Assembly (NCBI GenBank): GCA_023846275.1
Contig: JAIUJO010000189.1
Span: 72,501-136,500, forward strand
Direction of reading: 5' to 3'
Source of the DNA: Vanilla planifolia
Taxonomy: Eukaryota; Streptophyta; Magnoliopsida; Asparagales; Orchidaceae
Length of the DNA stretch: 64,000 bases
Shown: positions 37,231-49,689 of the stretch, in pieces
Numbering within the stretch: position 1 is the first letter of the stretch
Layout: every line of letters starts with the position of its first letter
Made by a program: the position numbers and the translations under genes
The notes under the pieces: generated by a model
The model's input: the letters and a program-made list of their open reading frames with translations, nothing else
What the model was told of the DNA's origin: nothing
Database searches by the model: none

Positions 37231-39309
37231 TTCCTTAGGAAATTTACACTTCTCCATATTTGCATAAAGTTAAAATTCTCTTAATTTAGACAACATTTTT
37301 TACAATTGCACAAAATGTTCTTCAAGAGAATTATTGTAGATAACAATACCGTCAAGCGATACCTCAATAAACTCGTTAAGATACTCATAAAGAATATTGT
37401 TCATTAAATTTTAGAATATAGCATGTACATTTGTTAAGCCAAAAGGCATGACTAAAAGCTCAAATGATACTTATTAAGCCACATAAGTAATCTTGGCTTC
37501 ATTTTTAGGCACAACTTTGACTTGCCGATATCTTGATCATAGGTCTAGCTTAGTGAATCCTATTACCTTATATAATTGATCCAACAAAGCTTACACTAAA
37601 GGAGCTTGGCACTTGTTTTTCATTATTACTTTCTTCAATACATGATAGCCTATGCACATTCACAAGGAAGCATCATGCTTTTTTGAAATAACACTAGGAC
37701 ACCAAATAGAGCTTTAGATGATTGGATGAAGCTAGCATCCAACAACTTATTCAATTATTTGAGCAGTTTTGTCAACTCTAATGGTGGCACATAATATAGG
37801 TGATAGGCAAGAGGTAGAACACTTGGTAGCAACTTGATTTTATGATCAATCTCCCTTTTTGGAGGCAGCTTTTTAAGCAACATCAGAAGCATGACATATT
37901 CAAATTGTTTGAGCACTTCTATAACTACATCAAGTACATAATGACTTAATCTTTCTTAATCTCAATCAATGTAGCAAAGTGTTTGTCCTCACTTAATTTC
38001 AATCCTTTTCCGATCTCATTATAAAAATACATTCTAGCTTATTCTTCATTTCAGTTATCATCTTCCCATAAGGATAACAGTAATGAATGAAAAGGAGTGT
38101 CTTCTTACATCAGCATGATATCGTCAAGGTGTGGCATCGGGGCTATCTTAAACTTCCTATGAAAGTAAACCCCAAGAATCAATTCAAATCTATCCAAAGG
38201 ATTCCCCAACAAGTTGTTTTTCATGTCTAACTTTCCAATGTTAAAAGTACTCCATGGGCCATTTCTACCACAAGTTGAACCTTTGCATTCATTATTTTTA
38301 GAAAATTAGATAACTTTATCACTTGCAATCTATATTTCTAAACAAGCATAGTATCCACAAATGTATGTGTCGCACCCATGTCAACCATGGCCATAATTTC
38401 TTGTCCATTTGTTGTCATCAAGATGTGCATCAATATAGAGTGTGTAACTATCATATCATTACTCATTGTGTTTAATAGTTGATTAAACCAACAATTGACG
38501 GATCGAGAATTTACAAAAGATTGGCAAGTACAACAACTTCTCGATCAAATTCCTCATTGGTTTTCTCAACCATAAAAGCATTAAACTTCTCTCGCTTAGG
38601 ACAATCTTGAGCATGATGAGGTTCATTACACAAGGAACAACCTTGTTGATTATTAGAGTTATTTGTGCTTTGGAACGAAGATAACTTTTGCTTTCATTTC
38701 CTTCATTTTTCTAGCTACCAAACTTCTTGGCATCCCACTTCTACTCTCCTTTCTTTTCCTTGTCATTTCCTCTAGATTTTGAAGGGCATCTAGAACTTCG
38801 GAGACTCTTAGTCTACAAGTGCATCGACAATAATGATTATACTTGATAAGTCTTTCATATTTTACCAAAAAAAGTTCCAATTCTATCCATAGTTGTAGCC
38901 AATACAAGAAGTTGAAAAGCTTATCTTTCTTAGATATATTTTGAATATCTAGAACCAAAGAACTAAATTTCTTTACATAATCTTTCATGAATCCATTATG
39001 CTTTAACCTTTTGAAAACATCACAAGCCATCCAAAAAATGTTGTAAGGGAGAAATTTATCTTTTATTTCTCTTTTGAAATTTTCTTTTATATAAATTTTA
39101 ATCCTTCCATCATTTGCATCATCAACACTCTACATTTTTCATCATACTTTTGCATCTCCGATGAGATACATTGTAAAATTGATCACTTTCTATGCATCCA
39201 GCACATGAGTAGATTAAGTATTGCTCCATGTTCTATGAGAAATTCTCTAACTCGCTCATATTCCTAATGCCATTGAAACACATTTGTTCAAGAAATTCTA
39301 CAAAGTGCC

Positions 39310-41093
39310 CATTTTCTTTTCTTCTCTACAACTAATTAGGAGTCATGGCCAAAGCTTATACAATCTCTTTTTTATAACAAAGTGCATATGTAATAGTCTT
39401 CTTTATTAATTAAAAATTCCTTCTAAATATGTTTAAATTATTTAATTTGTGTATGACATATTTGAAACTTGAGTATTTATTGATGAATAAGCTTTTTAAA
39501 AAGCATGCCAACGATAGAACACAAAATCTGAGTATATTATCATGAAGGTTTCAATTTGAGAAATCTATATGTATGTAGTTTATATTTTTCAAAAACTAAT
39601 TAAAAGTTTTATAAATATTTAAAATTTTAAAAGTAAAAAAGATAAGAAATTTAGATTAAATAATAAAATAATCCTCTTATTAAATAATAGAATGCTCTTT
39701 ATTGTCTCGAGCATTTTGGAAAAGTTCAGTAGTGCATAAATGAAGCATGAAGAGAAAGAGCTTAGGGAGAGTGTTAAGGGAGATTTGGCCTGAGACCTTG
39801 TAGGAATTCAAAGAAAACATAGTGAAAAAAAAAGCAAAATGAAGAAAAAAAATTTTTGACCTCACTTTACTAGAATCACATCATAAGGTAAGTTCATAAT
39901 TGAGTTTATCTTCATAAATCATATATTTGCTATTTGGGGTGTTTTGAAAGTGGATCTTGTGTGATTGTGGTGGATTTATGGTTGAGTTTGTTAGTTTTTA
40001 GCTGTTATGATTCAACCAAGCACTCAACCAAATGATTTGATACAGTCTATAAAACATAGCCAATGATGGGGCTTTGGCTTTGTGTAAATGGCTCAGTTAG
40101 TTGATCATTGTTCCAGTGTGCTAAATTAACTAAACAAATACAATTGATTTACGAAAGACACAATAACAATTGCCTTATTTAATCCTTTCTTTGACAAGTG
40201 ATTGTTAACATCATACAAGTATGATGAGCTGATCAGATGAATATGATGGGTTTGGAAGAAGGGTTAATAGAGATTTCTCATATAATCGATAATTTTGCCT
40301 ATATATGCCATGGATCTTATGATTTGATATAGAGATCATAACATATAATATGAAGCTAAAAATGTTAAAGTGGCAATGATGACCAAATATAATATGAATT
40401 GTATAAAAAATGAGAAGAGAAGATAAAGGAAAAGGAGTGTCCAAGAAAATAATATCTCAAAATCATTAGATATGTTAACTAATTTATTATGATATAAGAG
40501 AGTTGCTTTACTAAACTGTAATCTAACATTATGCAATGACATGATGATATGAGCATTAGCATAGCATGATATCATTTTCATATGTTTTAATATTGAAATA
40601 GCCTTTTACTATTATTAATATATAAATGTATACAAAAAGATTATTATTTAAAAATTAAGTAAATATTTATTGAAGCATAAGGGAGATAAATTCAGTCAAT
40701 GTAATATAACTTAGATTAGCGCGATTCAAAAATCACATGCAAAGCAATAAAGATTTATATAGTGATATATCCAAAGCAATTAAAAAATTAAAAGAAATAA
40801 GATAAATTATATATGAAAGTTGCATTCCAAGGCACTAAGATAAATGAGTGCAACATTCTAAGTCATCAAATTAGGTATGAATCAAAATTTCTCTGAGAGC
40901 ATGCCAAACCCTTAGAAAATAATATTCAAAATTATTAAAAAAAATAATATTTAAATAGATAAAGCTCATGGAGATGAGTACAACCATATTTATTTCATCC
41001 CGATCCCCTTGTTTCAAATTATAGAAAATTATCAACATAAATAATCACAAATAAGAATGAAGTATTCTTCTAATATTAAGTAAATATATAATA
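39310..41093 (-). repeat. Long direct repeat (5' LTR) of gypsy fossil
   Basis: This is the partner of 34,336-36,190. It lies upstream of the minus-strand gag traces, so it is the 5' LTR. A further partial anchor of the array (ACAAATTATAGTAAATTACC) lies just outside at about 41,096-41,120, so the true right edge may be slightly further right. Confidence 0.75.
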
Positions 41094-44000
41094 AAACAAA
41101 TTATAGTAAATTACCAACAATTTCCTTTTCATCATGGAATGCACATAATTTTATTTTGCCTCGGTTGTACATTAAGACTTACCTCAACTTTAGGCATTTG
41201 CCCTTTCTCTTTATTGTGCGAATAATTCTTTAGGTGGTGCATTTAGAGGTGTCAACGTGTTGAGCTTAGTAGCTTTGAGGGTGGTGGTCACTTGGATAAG
41301 CTTTTTAAGGAAAGTTCTTATCAAGTCTTTGTCTTTTTTGCCATTGGATGAGACACTTTTAAGACGAATATGCTTCTCCTTTTGGCTACCCAATAACTGC
41401 AAGGAGAATTCTTTCTCATTAATGAGCCACAAAATTCTTCTAAAGATTTCTTGTGAGGACAATGGAGAATCCATGTAAAAGATTTCTCACTTGTTTAACA
41501 CAAGAATTTTCTTGATTCTCTTCCTTACAAGCATCATTGAAGAATTAGAGAAAGGATTGAAGGGGCTGAAATTAATGTTATCTTAGATTAATGAGTGATT
41601 CAAAGAACTACTTAGGTTTAATGCAACAGGCAAAGAAGATAGAAAATATGCTCTTGTATTACTTAAGAGAGAATTTTTATATTGGAAGCTACTTCTATAA
41701 TCATTTGGAAGTTACATCTTTTAAAAAAGTGAAAAACTTGCATTTATATGTCTTGAAATGACCCCTAAAGAATTAATAATCTTGAACTCCTTTAGAAAAA
41801 TACAAGTGTTGGAGTTAACAAAATAAAAATAAAAATTAGGTAATTAGAGTTGATAAGATCTACTTCTTATTAGGAGAAGTCTCATAAAAAATATGTAAAT
41901 TATACTCGTATGCCTACAATAGGTTGGATTTCTCATCAAAGTGATAGAGGAATCCTCAATAAAGTAGAGTTGGTATTATCTTAATGTCAGGTACCAACCT
42001 AATCACTTAATTAAATAAAAAAATCAAGTGTTTTATGCATATAAAATATTGAGTGAGGAAAGTAAATTCTATGTAGAGACATGATGATATCACAAAATCC
42101 TTAGTACTAGCTAAAATAAAATTATACAAATAAATTATCATCATAATATAATATTGATATAACTTGTATAACAATATATATAAAGTTCAAATTGATGTTT
42201 TATTTTACTTTCAATTACCCAACCTATACTATGTATTGCTCACTCTGAAATCTTAAGAGTGTGGTCTTCTCTCTTGGTGTCAAATCCCCAAATCTCAATT
42301 TAATAGATGCATGATCTGTGATGAAAGCACAATTGATATATAATTATTTCAAAAGATAAATCCAATAAGACAACTAAACATAAAGGAATGCTAAAATAAA
42401 CAAATATGTTGAATAAAATAAAATCCATATCATAACCATGATAATAAACCAATTGTATTAAGTTTGAAGTCATACTAAATGTCATGCTTACTATAAGGAA
42501 ACTACATAAAATATAAATACTAGTTTTTTAATTCTTTCTAATTTTTAATATTTTATATAATCATCAAGTTCAGTATTCTTTAAATCATTTTTCTTATTAA
42601 ATCTAATAATTATATCAATATATAGCCTCTAATCATCATCTATTTAATCTATCTAAATAATATTAGGTAGATGTCTGATCTAAATATTGATACTCTACGA
42701 TAACTCCTTAGGTTTAGCGCCCTATGGTAATTATGGCAGCTATATCTTATGATAAAATTTGGTTGGCTTAGTATCATCCATTATAAATAATGATGTCACA
42801 ACAGATACACTAGGCATATATTTAATCTGAAGATCAATACTTTATAATAACATCTATTGGGTTTAGTGTCATCAATATCATAACACACACTAAAAAATGT
42901 CTAATTTGAAGATCGATACCATAACATTTCCTAGGCATAATATTGAGAACAATATCTTTAAAAAACTATTTTTAATTTTTATTTTTCAGTAATATAACAT
43001 CATATGATATGTTAATCGAAACTATTGAAATATATATATATACGTCAGCCTGTGTATTATTATCAAAACTAATATACATTATTTATATTTTAAGTAATTT
43101 TATTTTATATTGCTTTTATTTACTTTTTTTATGATGCCATGTAACAAATACATGAATAAAATAATGTAAATCATGTAATTAATAAAGTCATGTACCAAGT
43201 ATTGTAAAAAATCATTAATATCATACTAAATTATAATATATAAGTATTTTCCATCATAATAAATATGATTTTAAAGAAACAAAATAAAATAATATTATGT
43301 TAGGTCACAAATTATAAATTTATTTATATTTTAAAATTGTATTTTTAAAAAAAATTATAATAAAATATATTAAAAAAAATATTACTAAAACAATACTATC
43401 ATGTTACATATGTTATCCAATTTTTCTATCTAAATATGACAGTTATCTTCCCTTTTGAATTTTAATTTATTTTAATTTTTTAAAATATTATATTTATGTA
43501 AGGGTCAACATACATCCTAACTATAAGTAATTAAAATCATATAAATTCTCTTTTTATCATTAAGTTGTTACTTATATCATACATTAACAATTCTTTAAAT
43601 GGTATCATACAATTATGTAGAATTAAGTAATCTATATTATATCATACATATATGATATCATTATTGTATTACATGATCCGCTTTATTCCTCATGGCCTAA
43701 AATATTAGTTTATTCGAATCTACAAATCTAATAAAACTATCATACTCTATTATAATAATATTGTATTCTTTGTTCTAATTTGACTCCTTATATTTTAATA
43801 TATTTTTATGTTATACTATGATCCATATAATCGCACATTATGATTTGGAGACTTCTTTAATGAATGTATCATATATTAATCCTTTTTTACTAAATGGTTT
43901 TTTTTCTCTCTGCTAACATCATCTACTTTTCATACTAATTTGACAAATGCATCATATTATTTGATTCAACTCTGTTAAAATTATATAACTTGAAATTGCA

Positions 44001-44282
44001 CCTTACGATCACCAACATTGTACTAATCTACCTATTTAGACTTATCAATTCTCTTTCAACTGAAATAGATCATACAATATGATGTTTATATTATTTTGTA
44101 TGATAGATTCATCCATGCAACAATAATTATGCTCTTAGTATTAGTGTGATTTAGCAAAATGACAAATACAAATATTTTTAACAACCTTCTTATAGCTCTA
44201 TCATAAGCTTATCGTATATTGTGATACCACAACTCCTCTTTCTTCAATGAATTCAACATAGTATCATAATAGAAAATATAGA
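41094..44282. other. Unassigned A+T-rich stretch
   Basis: A minus-strand frame at 41,211-41,474 (87 codons, charged and Ser-rich) sits next to the LTR and is unidentified. Between about 42,670 and 42,950 the phrases GATCWATAC and TTRGGTTTAG recur irregularly, which may be a very degraded tandem repeat. No gene is recognised. Confidence 0.4.
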
Positions 44283-44669
44283 ACTTACATCATCGATGAT
44301 TCAACCTTTGCAACTCTCGTCTAATGGCACAACTCTGCTTCTCAATTTTGTTATATGAAAAAGCTTATTGGAGCATATAATTTCATTTGAACTTAGCCTC
44401 TGTTGGGCCTACTAGACCTATTTATAAGCCGAGACAACAAGGTCGTGATGACCTGAACTCCTCAAAGCTCACTATTGAGTTAAGCTTGGGAAGTGAGGGC
44501 GCTTAAAATCATTTTTTATCCTACCCATACCATGACTGTTGAGAATTTAAGAATCTTATTCCCATAGGTTTCAATATGACATCTTTATAAAACACCTAAA
44601 TATTATATTATTTACAAATATATCATATTATTTAATATTTTTCTATAATGATATCTAGAAATTACATAT
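44283..44669 (+). repeat. Interspersed repeat family 3, copy A
   Basis: This block matches 62,933-63,290 in direct orientation over about 360-390 bases. Shared words include ACTTACATCATCGATGA, TTGGGCCTACTAGAC, AGACAACAAGGTC, GATGACCTGAACTC, TCAAAGCTCACTATTGA and ACCATGACTGTTGAGAATTT. This copy has about 25 extra bases near 44,375-44,400. No coding capacity is seen. It could be a non-autonomous element or a solo LTR piece. Confidence 0.8.
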
Positions 44670-46570
44670 ATACCCCATCAAAATCTAATATTTATATATT
44701 TATAAATATTTTATTCACAAATTACTTTTAATTTAAGCCAAAATTTCTAAAATTATAAATTTAACATGATGCATTTTATACTTTAATATCTATAAATTTA
44801 TCAACTACTAATTAGATTTGACATAAATCATAATTTTTAAAATTTCAAAACTATCTTACATGTCCATTTGATAATTACATTTATACATGTATCTTTAATA
44901 ATTTATAAGAAAGTCTTTAGATCTTTAAAAATTACAAACTCAATGTCATTGAGTTCATCTCCCAAGAGTTCTATTCATTGATATACTCAAATAATATATT
45001 TTTCACTAAGATTGAAGTTATGATATATGATGAGCACTTTATTGTTATTTTAATAATTTTACATAAAAATAATATATTTTAATATTTTTGAATAAAAATA
45101 ATATATTTTAAGAAATTAATTTGATTAAGTGTAATAATACGTTGTCACAATCTTTTTGACTTAAATATAAAATTTTTTTATTTGATATAGTTTGAGATTT
45201 TAGGGTTATTACATTTAAGATTAAGTTAAGAGCAAAAAAATTTAACTAAGGGAGAGGTGGTAGGCTTTGATTCATAAATCATTGTTGTGGTGTCAATAAG
45301 ATGATGTTGTGAAGGTTTATATTGTATAAGATTTGTGAAAATGGAAGCAAAGTGATTATGTCAAAGAGTGATACTAAGAGCCTCAAGGGGCTCTAGATTA
45401 GAAGAATGGGATTTGGTGTTGTCTCCCTTGCTAAAGTTAATTTCCTTATATGCCCCTTTAGAGTATAAGAAGAAATAAATTTGGTAAAATATTTTATTTT
45501 TTATTGAAATAAATGGAAATGATTGTTGTTGGATGAAGGAGAAAGATTACAGACTAATCAGGTGGAAATGTAAGGAACTTTGCTTGCTTCTTAACCAAAG
45601 GTGTTAAGAGATTCTCTTTCAAATGACAATATCATAGATTCTTAGTCTCCATTTTAGCTTATTTATCTTGTTTCTTACAAATGATTTTAAAAGATGTTAA
45701 TGTAAAATTTAGATTCGAGGGAATCAACAAAAACTTAGTAAAGATTTTTATTGAGTGCGATTATAAAAAAATTAAGTAATAACTTGGGGTCTCCTAAGTT
45801 GAGGATCACAAAGGAGGACGAGAAAAACAAGGGGAATAAACTAAAATTCTATTTCTCTTTAGAAAAATGTTTGTTCTTCAAGTAGGCAAATTTATTGCCT
45901 TCAATTAAACCCTCAGTGTCACTTCCTATTTGAGTTTGTGCATCAACAAAGAATGACCAAATATTATCTTTCTTCTTTTATTTCCTTGGAGGTTGTGTTG
46001 CATGTGGCAACACAAGACATTGTCAAAAGGATAGTTAAACTTTATACTTACCTCCTTAGGTGCCAACATTACTTGAAGACATGGGAACAAGATGGATGAA
46101 TCATGTGCATTATCTCCTTAGACGACAGCATTGTAAGCGATGGCAATTAAGTCTTGATTGTCCAACCTTAAGCTGTTGGTATTATCAATAAAGGTTCTCA
46201 AACATTACATCTCTATTATTTATCATATAATTATATTATATATTGATAACAAAAATTTGTGATGCATATTTATGCATCATAAAATTGTAATAAATGTTAT
46301 CAATAAAGGTGTGCTTATTGATAGATTATAATTTAATAATAATATAACAAAAAATATTATTGTTTTTGAAATTTAATAATAATACCCCAATCTTTTCATT
46401 AAATAAATTATAAAATTTATTTTTATTAAAATATTTTAAATGTTTTAATCCCACACTAACGTGTAGAGCAATCCTAGTGTCGCCATTCAAATTCAAAACA
46501 ATACTCCCTTCTTTTGTTTATAAAATTATTAATATATAGTAATTATCTTTTGTATTTAAATATTTGCCAT
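44670..46570. other. Unassigned A+T-rich stretch
   Basis: No gene is recognised. The part from 45,180 to 46,200 is less A+T-rich and may be mobile-element debris, but no domain could be named. Confidence 0.4.
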
Positions 46571-46620
46571 CCCGAAACCGCATAAGCTTCTTAGCTTGGT
46601 TCTTCTGAGCTTCCCTTCGA

Positions 46621-46629
46621 CTAGGGTTT
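46621..46629 (-). promoter_or_regulatory. Telo-box (AAACCCTAG) upstream of SDA1 pseudogene
   Basis: CTAGGGTTT on the plus strand is the reverse complement of AAACCCTAG. It lies 29 bases before the presumed start of the SDA1 reading frame. Telo-boxes are common in promoters and leaders of plant ribosomal-protein and ribosome-biogenesis genes, which fits the role of SDA1. A nine-base word can occur by chance; the position makes it credible. Confidence 0.6.
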
Positions 46630-46657
46630 TGTTAATTGATCTGTAAAACAGGCGATA

Positions 46658-47037
46658 GTGGCGAACCTCCTCTTACCGAATTCCTTCTCTGCATCTGGAA
46701 ATGCAGCCGATAGGCTAAGCCTTCCTCTGCTTCAATAAAGGATGAAGCTTGACCCAGAATGATACGAGGTGGAGCTTCTCCTTATCTATGGCCACATCGA
46801 ATCGTCCCTACATCTCTTCCTTCAGTAATCGGCGCTCAGTTCGTCGTCGGACTTGGTGGTCTCTAAGAATCTCGGTGACCTCACGATGTTCCTGGTGCAC
46901 ATGACCCCATACTATGCCCGATGCCTCGCTGAATTTTCGTGTTAGTCTCTGATCTCCTTCAATCCAAAGTTTGGACACTCCTGGCTTCTCTTCGTTCGAA
47001 TCTAGCACAAGCCATCATCCTCCTTGTCAATAAGAAG
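46658..47037 (+). pseudogene. SDA1: SDA1 pseudogene, first exon
   Basis: The block reads GNAADRLSLPLLQ, KLDPE, YEVELLLIYGHIESSLHLFLQ, SKNLGDLTMFLVHMTPYY and, after a frame change, SNLAQAIILLVNKK, matching the N-terminus of plant SDA1 (SEKLSLP, CDPEGYETEL, KDLGDRAMFLAHVTPFYP, HVAQALILLVNRK). Four in-frame stops are present. It ends exactly on a codon boundary, followed by a GT donor at 47,038. Confidence 0.9.
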
Positions 47038-49689
47038 GTTGATTATTTTTTTTTATTTTTTTAGACGAATTTGTTATAGTCTTCGGTACACTTCAATTTG
47101 GAGGGCCACCATTATTCAACATCTTTCGATTCAACATTTTAATGGGTTGAAATATCTTTTGTTTTTACTGATTAAAGTTATATTTTGAACTGGGTGTTCG
47201 AGAAAATGGGAGACTTCCACTTCATTGAGCTTTAAGAGAAGATTATAATTGTTGATAAGTTGTTAAACTTGATTAGGCCTTTCTAATTGTTGATCATTGT
47301 AAAATTTTGATTTCCCTCTACAAAGAACAAAATAAGCACTTTTTTCCCATGATTTCTTAAATATAGAATCTTAACTATTTCTTGTGAGGCTATATATTTC
47401 TTTTGCTAGATTCCTATACTAAAAAGGTTTAGGCTGCTAACACCGAATTCATATTTTGTTATTATAATTACAAGAACAGTCCTTTAACACATCAAGTGAG
47501 GTCAGATACATTGATTCTAAGTTGCTATTGTTTCTTTTCATTAACTACCTGTCTTCTGGATGCAAAGTTGTTAAAACCATTTCCAATAGTCAATAGTCAT
47601 TTTTTTTGTTCTATATTTTTTCCTTTTCTAAAGGAAAGATTCAGTAATCTACTTCTCTTATAGAATCACAAAGTAAACTTCTTAATATAACCAAACCATC
47701 CAGATTGAGTTTCTTTAGGCTTGTCTTCAATTAGTAGAATGTCAACTTTCTCCGTTATAATAAGTTACTCTTCAAACTTAAAAGCTTTATCTCTATTGCA
47801 ATTATTCTATTTGTGTGTTTATACTCATATATTGACATTTAATACCATTCAATCTTATAAATTTGAGTTTATTCTAGAGTGTGACATTTTCATGACACAA
47901 CACTCGAAGTATGTTTTATTTTCGTCTTATTTGTTCGTTGCTTGGATCATATTAGCGACATTTTTTTGTTAATTTTTCTATCATTTTGAAGTATAGGCTC
48001 AAAATAAGTAAATTTTGTATTGTTCCTTTTTTATGATAACTATTATAATCAATATGTTTTTGGAATTACTTGTCTAAATATAAATTCCTTTTATTTATTA
48101 TATGAACTAGAAATGCAATACCATTTAAATTTTAGAGTCATTGTTCACAAACTCAGTTTTTTTATCTATTTGCTTAGTCTCAGTTTTGATTTATCTCTTT
48201 GCTTAGTATTATCAATTGGTATAAAATTATTAGCAAAATTAATAATAATGGTTTATCTTGAATTTTACAATTGCATCAATAATTAATGTAAAATTAAAGA
48301 TGTGTTTTATTGCTTATGTTGTAAGAAAGTTTTATGAAAGGAGAAGTGCAAAATTACTTATGAAGCATTATCTTTTTATGTGCAAAAATGGGAGTTGTGA
48401 AAAATTTTCAAAATGTTTTTGATGCTTTTTGGTGCACAGGTAGAAAACATTTTTGAAATTAAGTTTACGAACACATCCAAGGACTTAATGCATAGCCATA
48501 ATGAAATTCAATTGTAATTAACAAATTTTTAATATGTTCTCCTTAGGCATGCAAAATTATTTTTAATATATGCAATTTTATTTTATTTTTATTCTTTTCT
48601 AATGCCTTATTAATATAAAACCTGCTTATACACTCATCATTACTTTGTTATACATGTTTTTCATAATTTCAATATGTACAATGCTAGCTTCATTTTTTTC
48701 CTTTTCTAATACTTATTCGAGCATGTGAGGGAAATATCATAATAATAATTAATTTTAGTTCTTGATGATTCCCTTGTAGAATTAAGAAATTTTTTTTTGT
48801 TCCATGAAGTAATGATAAGAAAATTTAACAATCATTTTATGTTCTTCATTAAGCTCTTTAATCCCATAACAAACATTCGTTATATAATCGTTTATAGACT
48901 TATGCAAAATTGTACTAACCCATTTCTATTTAAATTCTTACTTGAGTATTGAAGCTTGAATCCTAAAATTGGTAATTCCTTGGTTTTCTAACAATGTGCC
49001 AAGTTGTTGAACAACAATAACATTTATCTTCTTATGAATCATGATGGTAATTAACTTAGTGAAATTTATGATTTAATTCTAGTTTCTTGAAATTAATTGT
49101 TTATACATATCCATCAATGATGGTGCAGGAATGCTTACTTTTTTTCAATTAACTCATTGTTGATATAACCATCTTTGTTAATCTTTTAGTATATTTTAAC
49201 AATATATCACATTGCTTATAAGAAGTCCAAACCATTATCTTTAACACAATTTTGGACATACATTGCCATGGTTTGGCTTCCATGAGGACAATGGAGAGGT
49301 ACAAGTAATAGAAGTAGATGGTTGGGAGGCATCCAAGATAAATGGAAAGATACATCATAGAGTTGCCTAGACATCAACTTAAAGAATTGGGAAGGAGAGA
49401 TGGATAAGTGGGGTTTTTAAGTGTGTACAATAAGCTAAGAGAAATGGCTTATGTGAAATATTTTACCAACTTCAAATCCCTAGATGAAGGCAATGAAAGT
49501 TTATGGACTTAAACCAAATGATCTTAAAACAACCAAAATGGAACTTTTTCATAATATTATTTATTATTGCAAGAGGTATGTTGTCCAATGATTCTATAGA
49601 AATTGAACTTCTCTAGCATGTTATTGATTTTTCTTGTTTGTTTTGAAAGTTTATGCTTTTAATTATGTTTTGCTTATTTGTATAGGCAG
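47038..49689 (+). other. SDA1 pseudogene, large first intron
   Basis: A 2.65-kb gap separates two blocks that join in phase (VNKK, then IVEFDLPLELYMDLQ). No gene is recognised inside. Short frames at 47,721-47,972 and 48,020-48,286 are Tyr/Phe/Ile-rich, as expected by chance in A+T-rich DNA. A somewhat coding-like patch at 49,240-49,500 is unidentified. Confidence 0.6.

Larger units (their letters stand above)
34336..41093 (-). mobile_element. Ty3/gypsy LTR retrotransposon fossil with both LTRs
   Basis: Two direct repeats of about 1.8 kb flank 3.1 kb of internal sequence carrying minus-strand traces in gypsy order. These are a gag-like region (39,030-38,660), a CCHC zinc knuckle (about 38,642-38,604, CSLCNEPHHAQDC), an aspartic protease motif (about 38,400-38,345) and reverse transcriptase (about 37,620-37,320, including the MPFGLTN region). 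The zinc-knuckle context resembles plant chromoviruses, so that clade is my best guess. RNase H and integrase are not recognised. A degenerate tandem array occupies the space beyond reverse transcriptase. The element is broken many times. LTR divergence near 10% suggests an age of some millions of years. Confidence 0.75.

Noticed and set aside
41211-41474. Minus-strand 87-codon frame as gag of the adjacent gypsy fossil
   Set aside because: It lies outside the right LTR and shows no zinc knuckle or gag motif; it could belong to another element, but this is not supported.
44440-44510. 5S rRNA-like fragment in repeat family 3
   Set aside because: Words such as GAACTCCTCAAAG and GTTAAGCTTGGG recall 5S rRNA, but no second 5S block lies at the expected distance and the match is too short.
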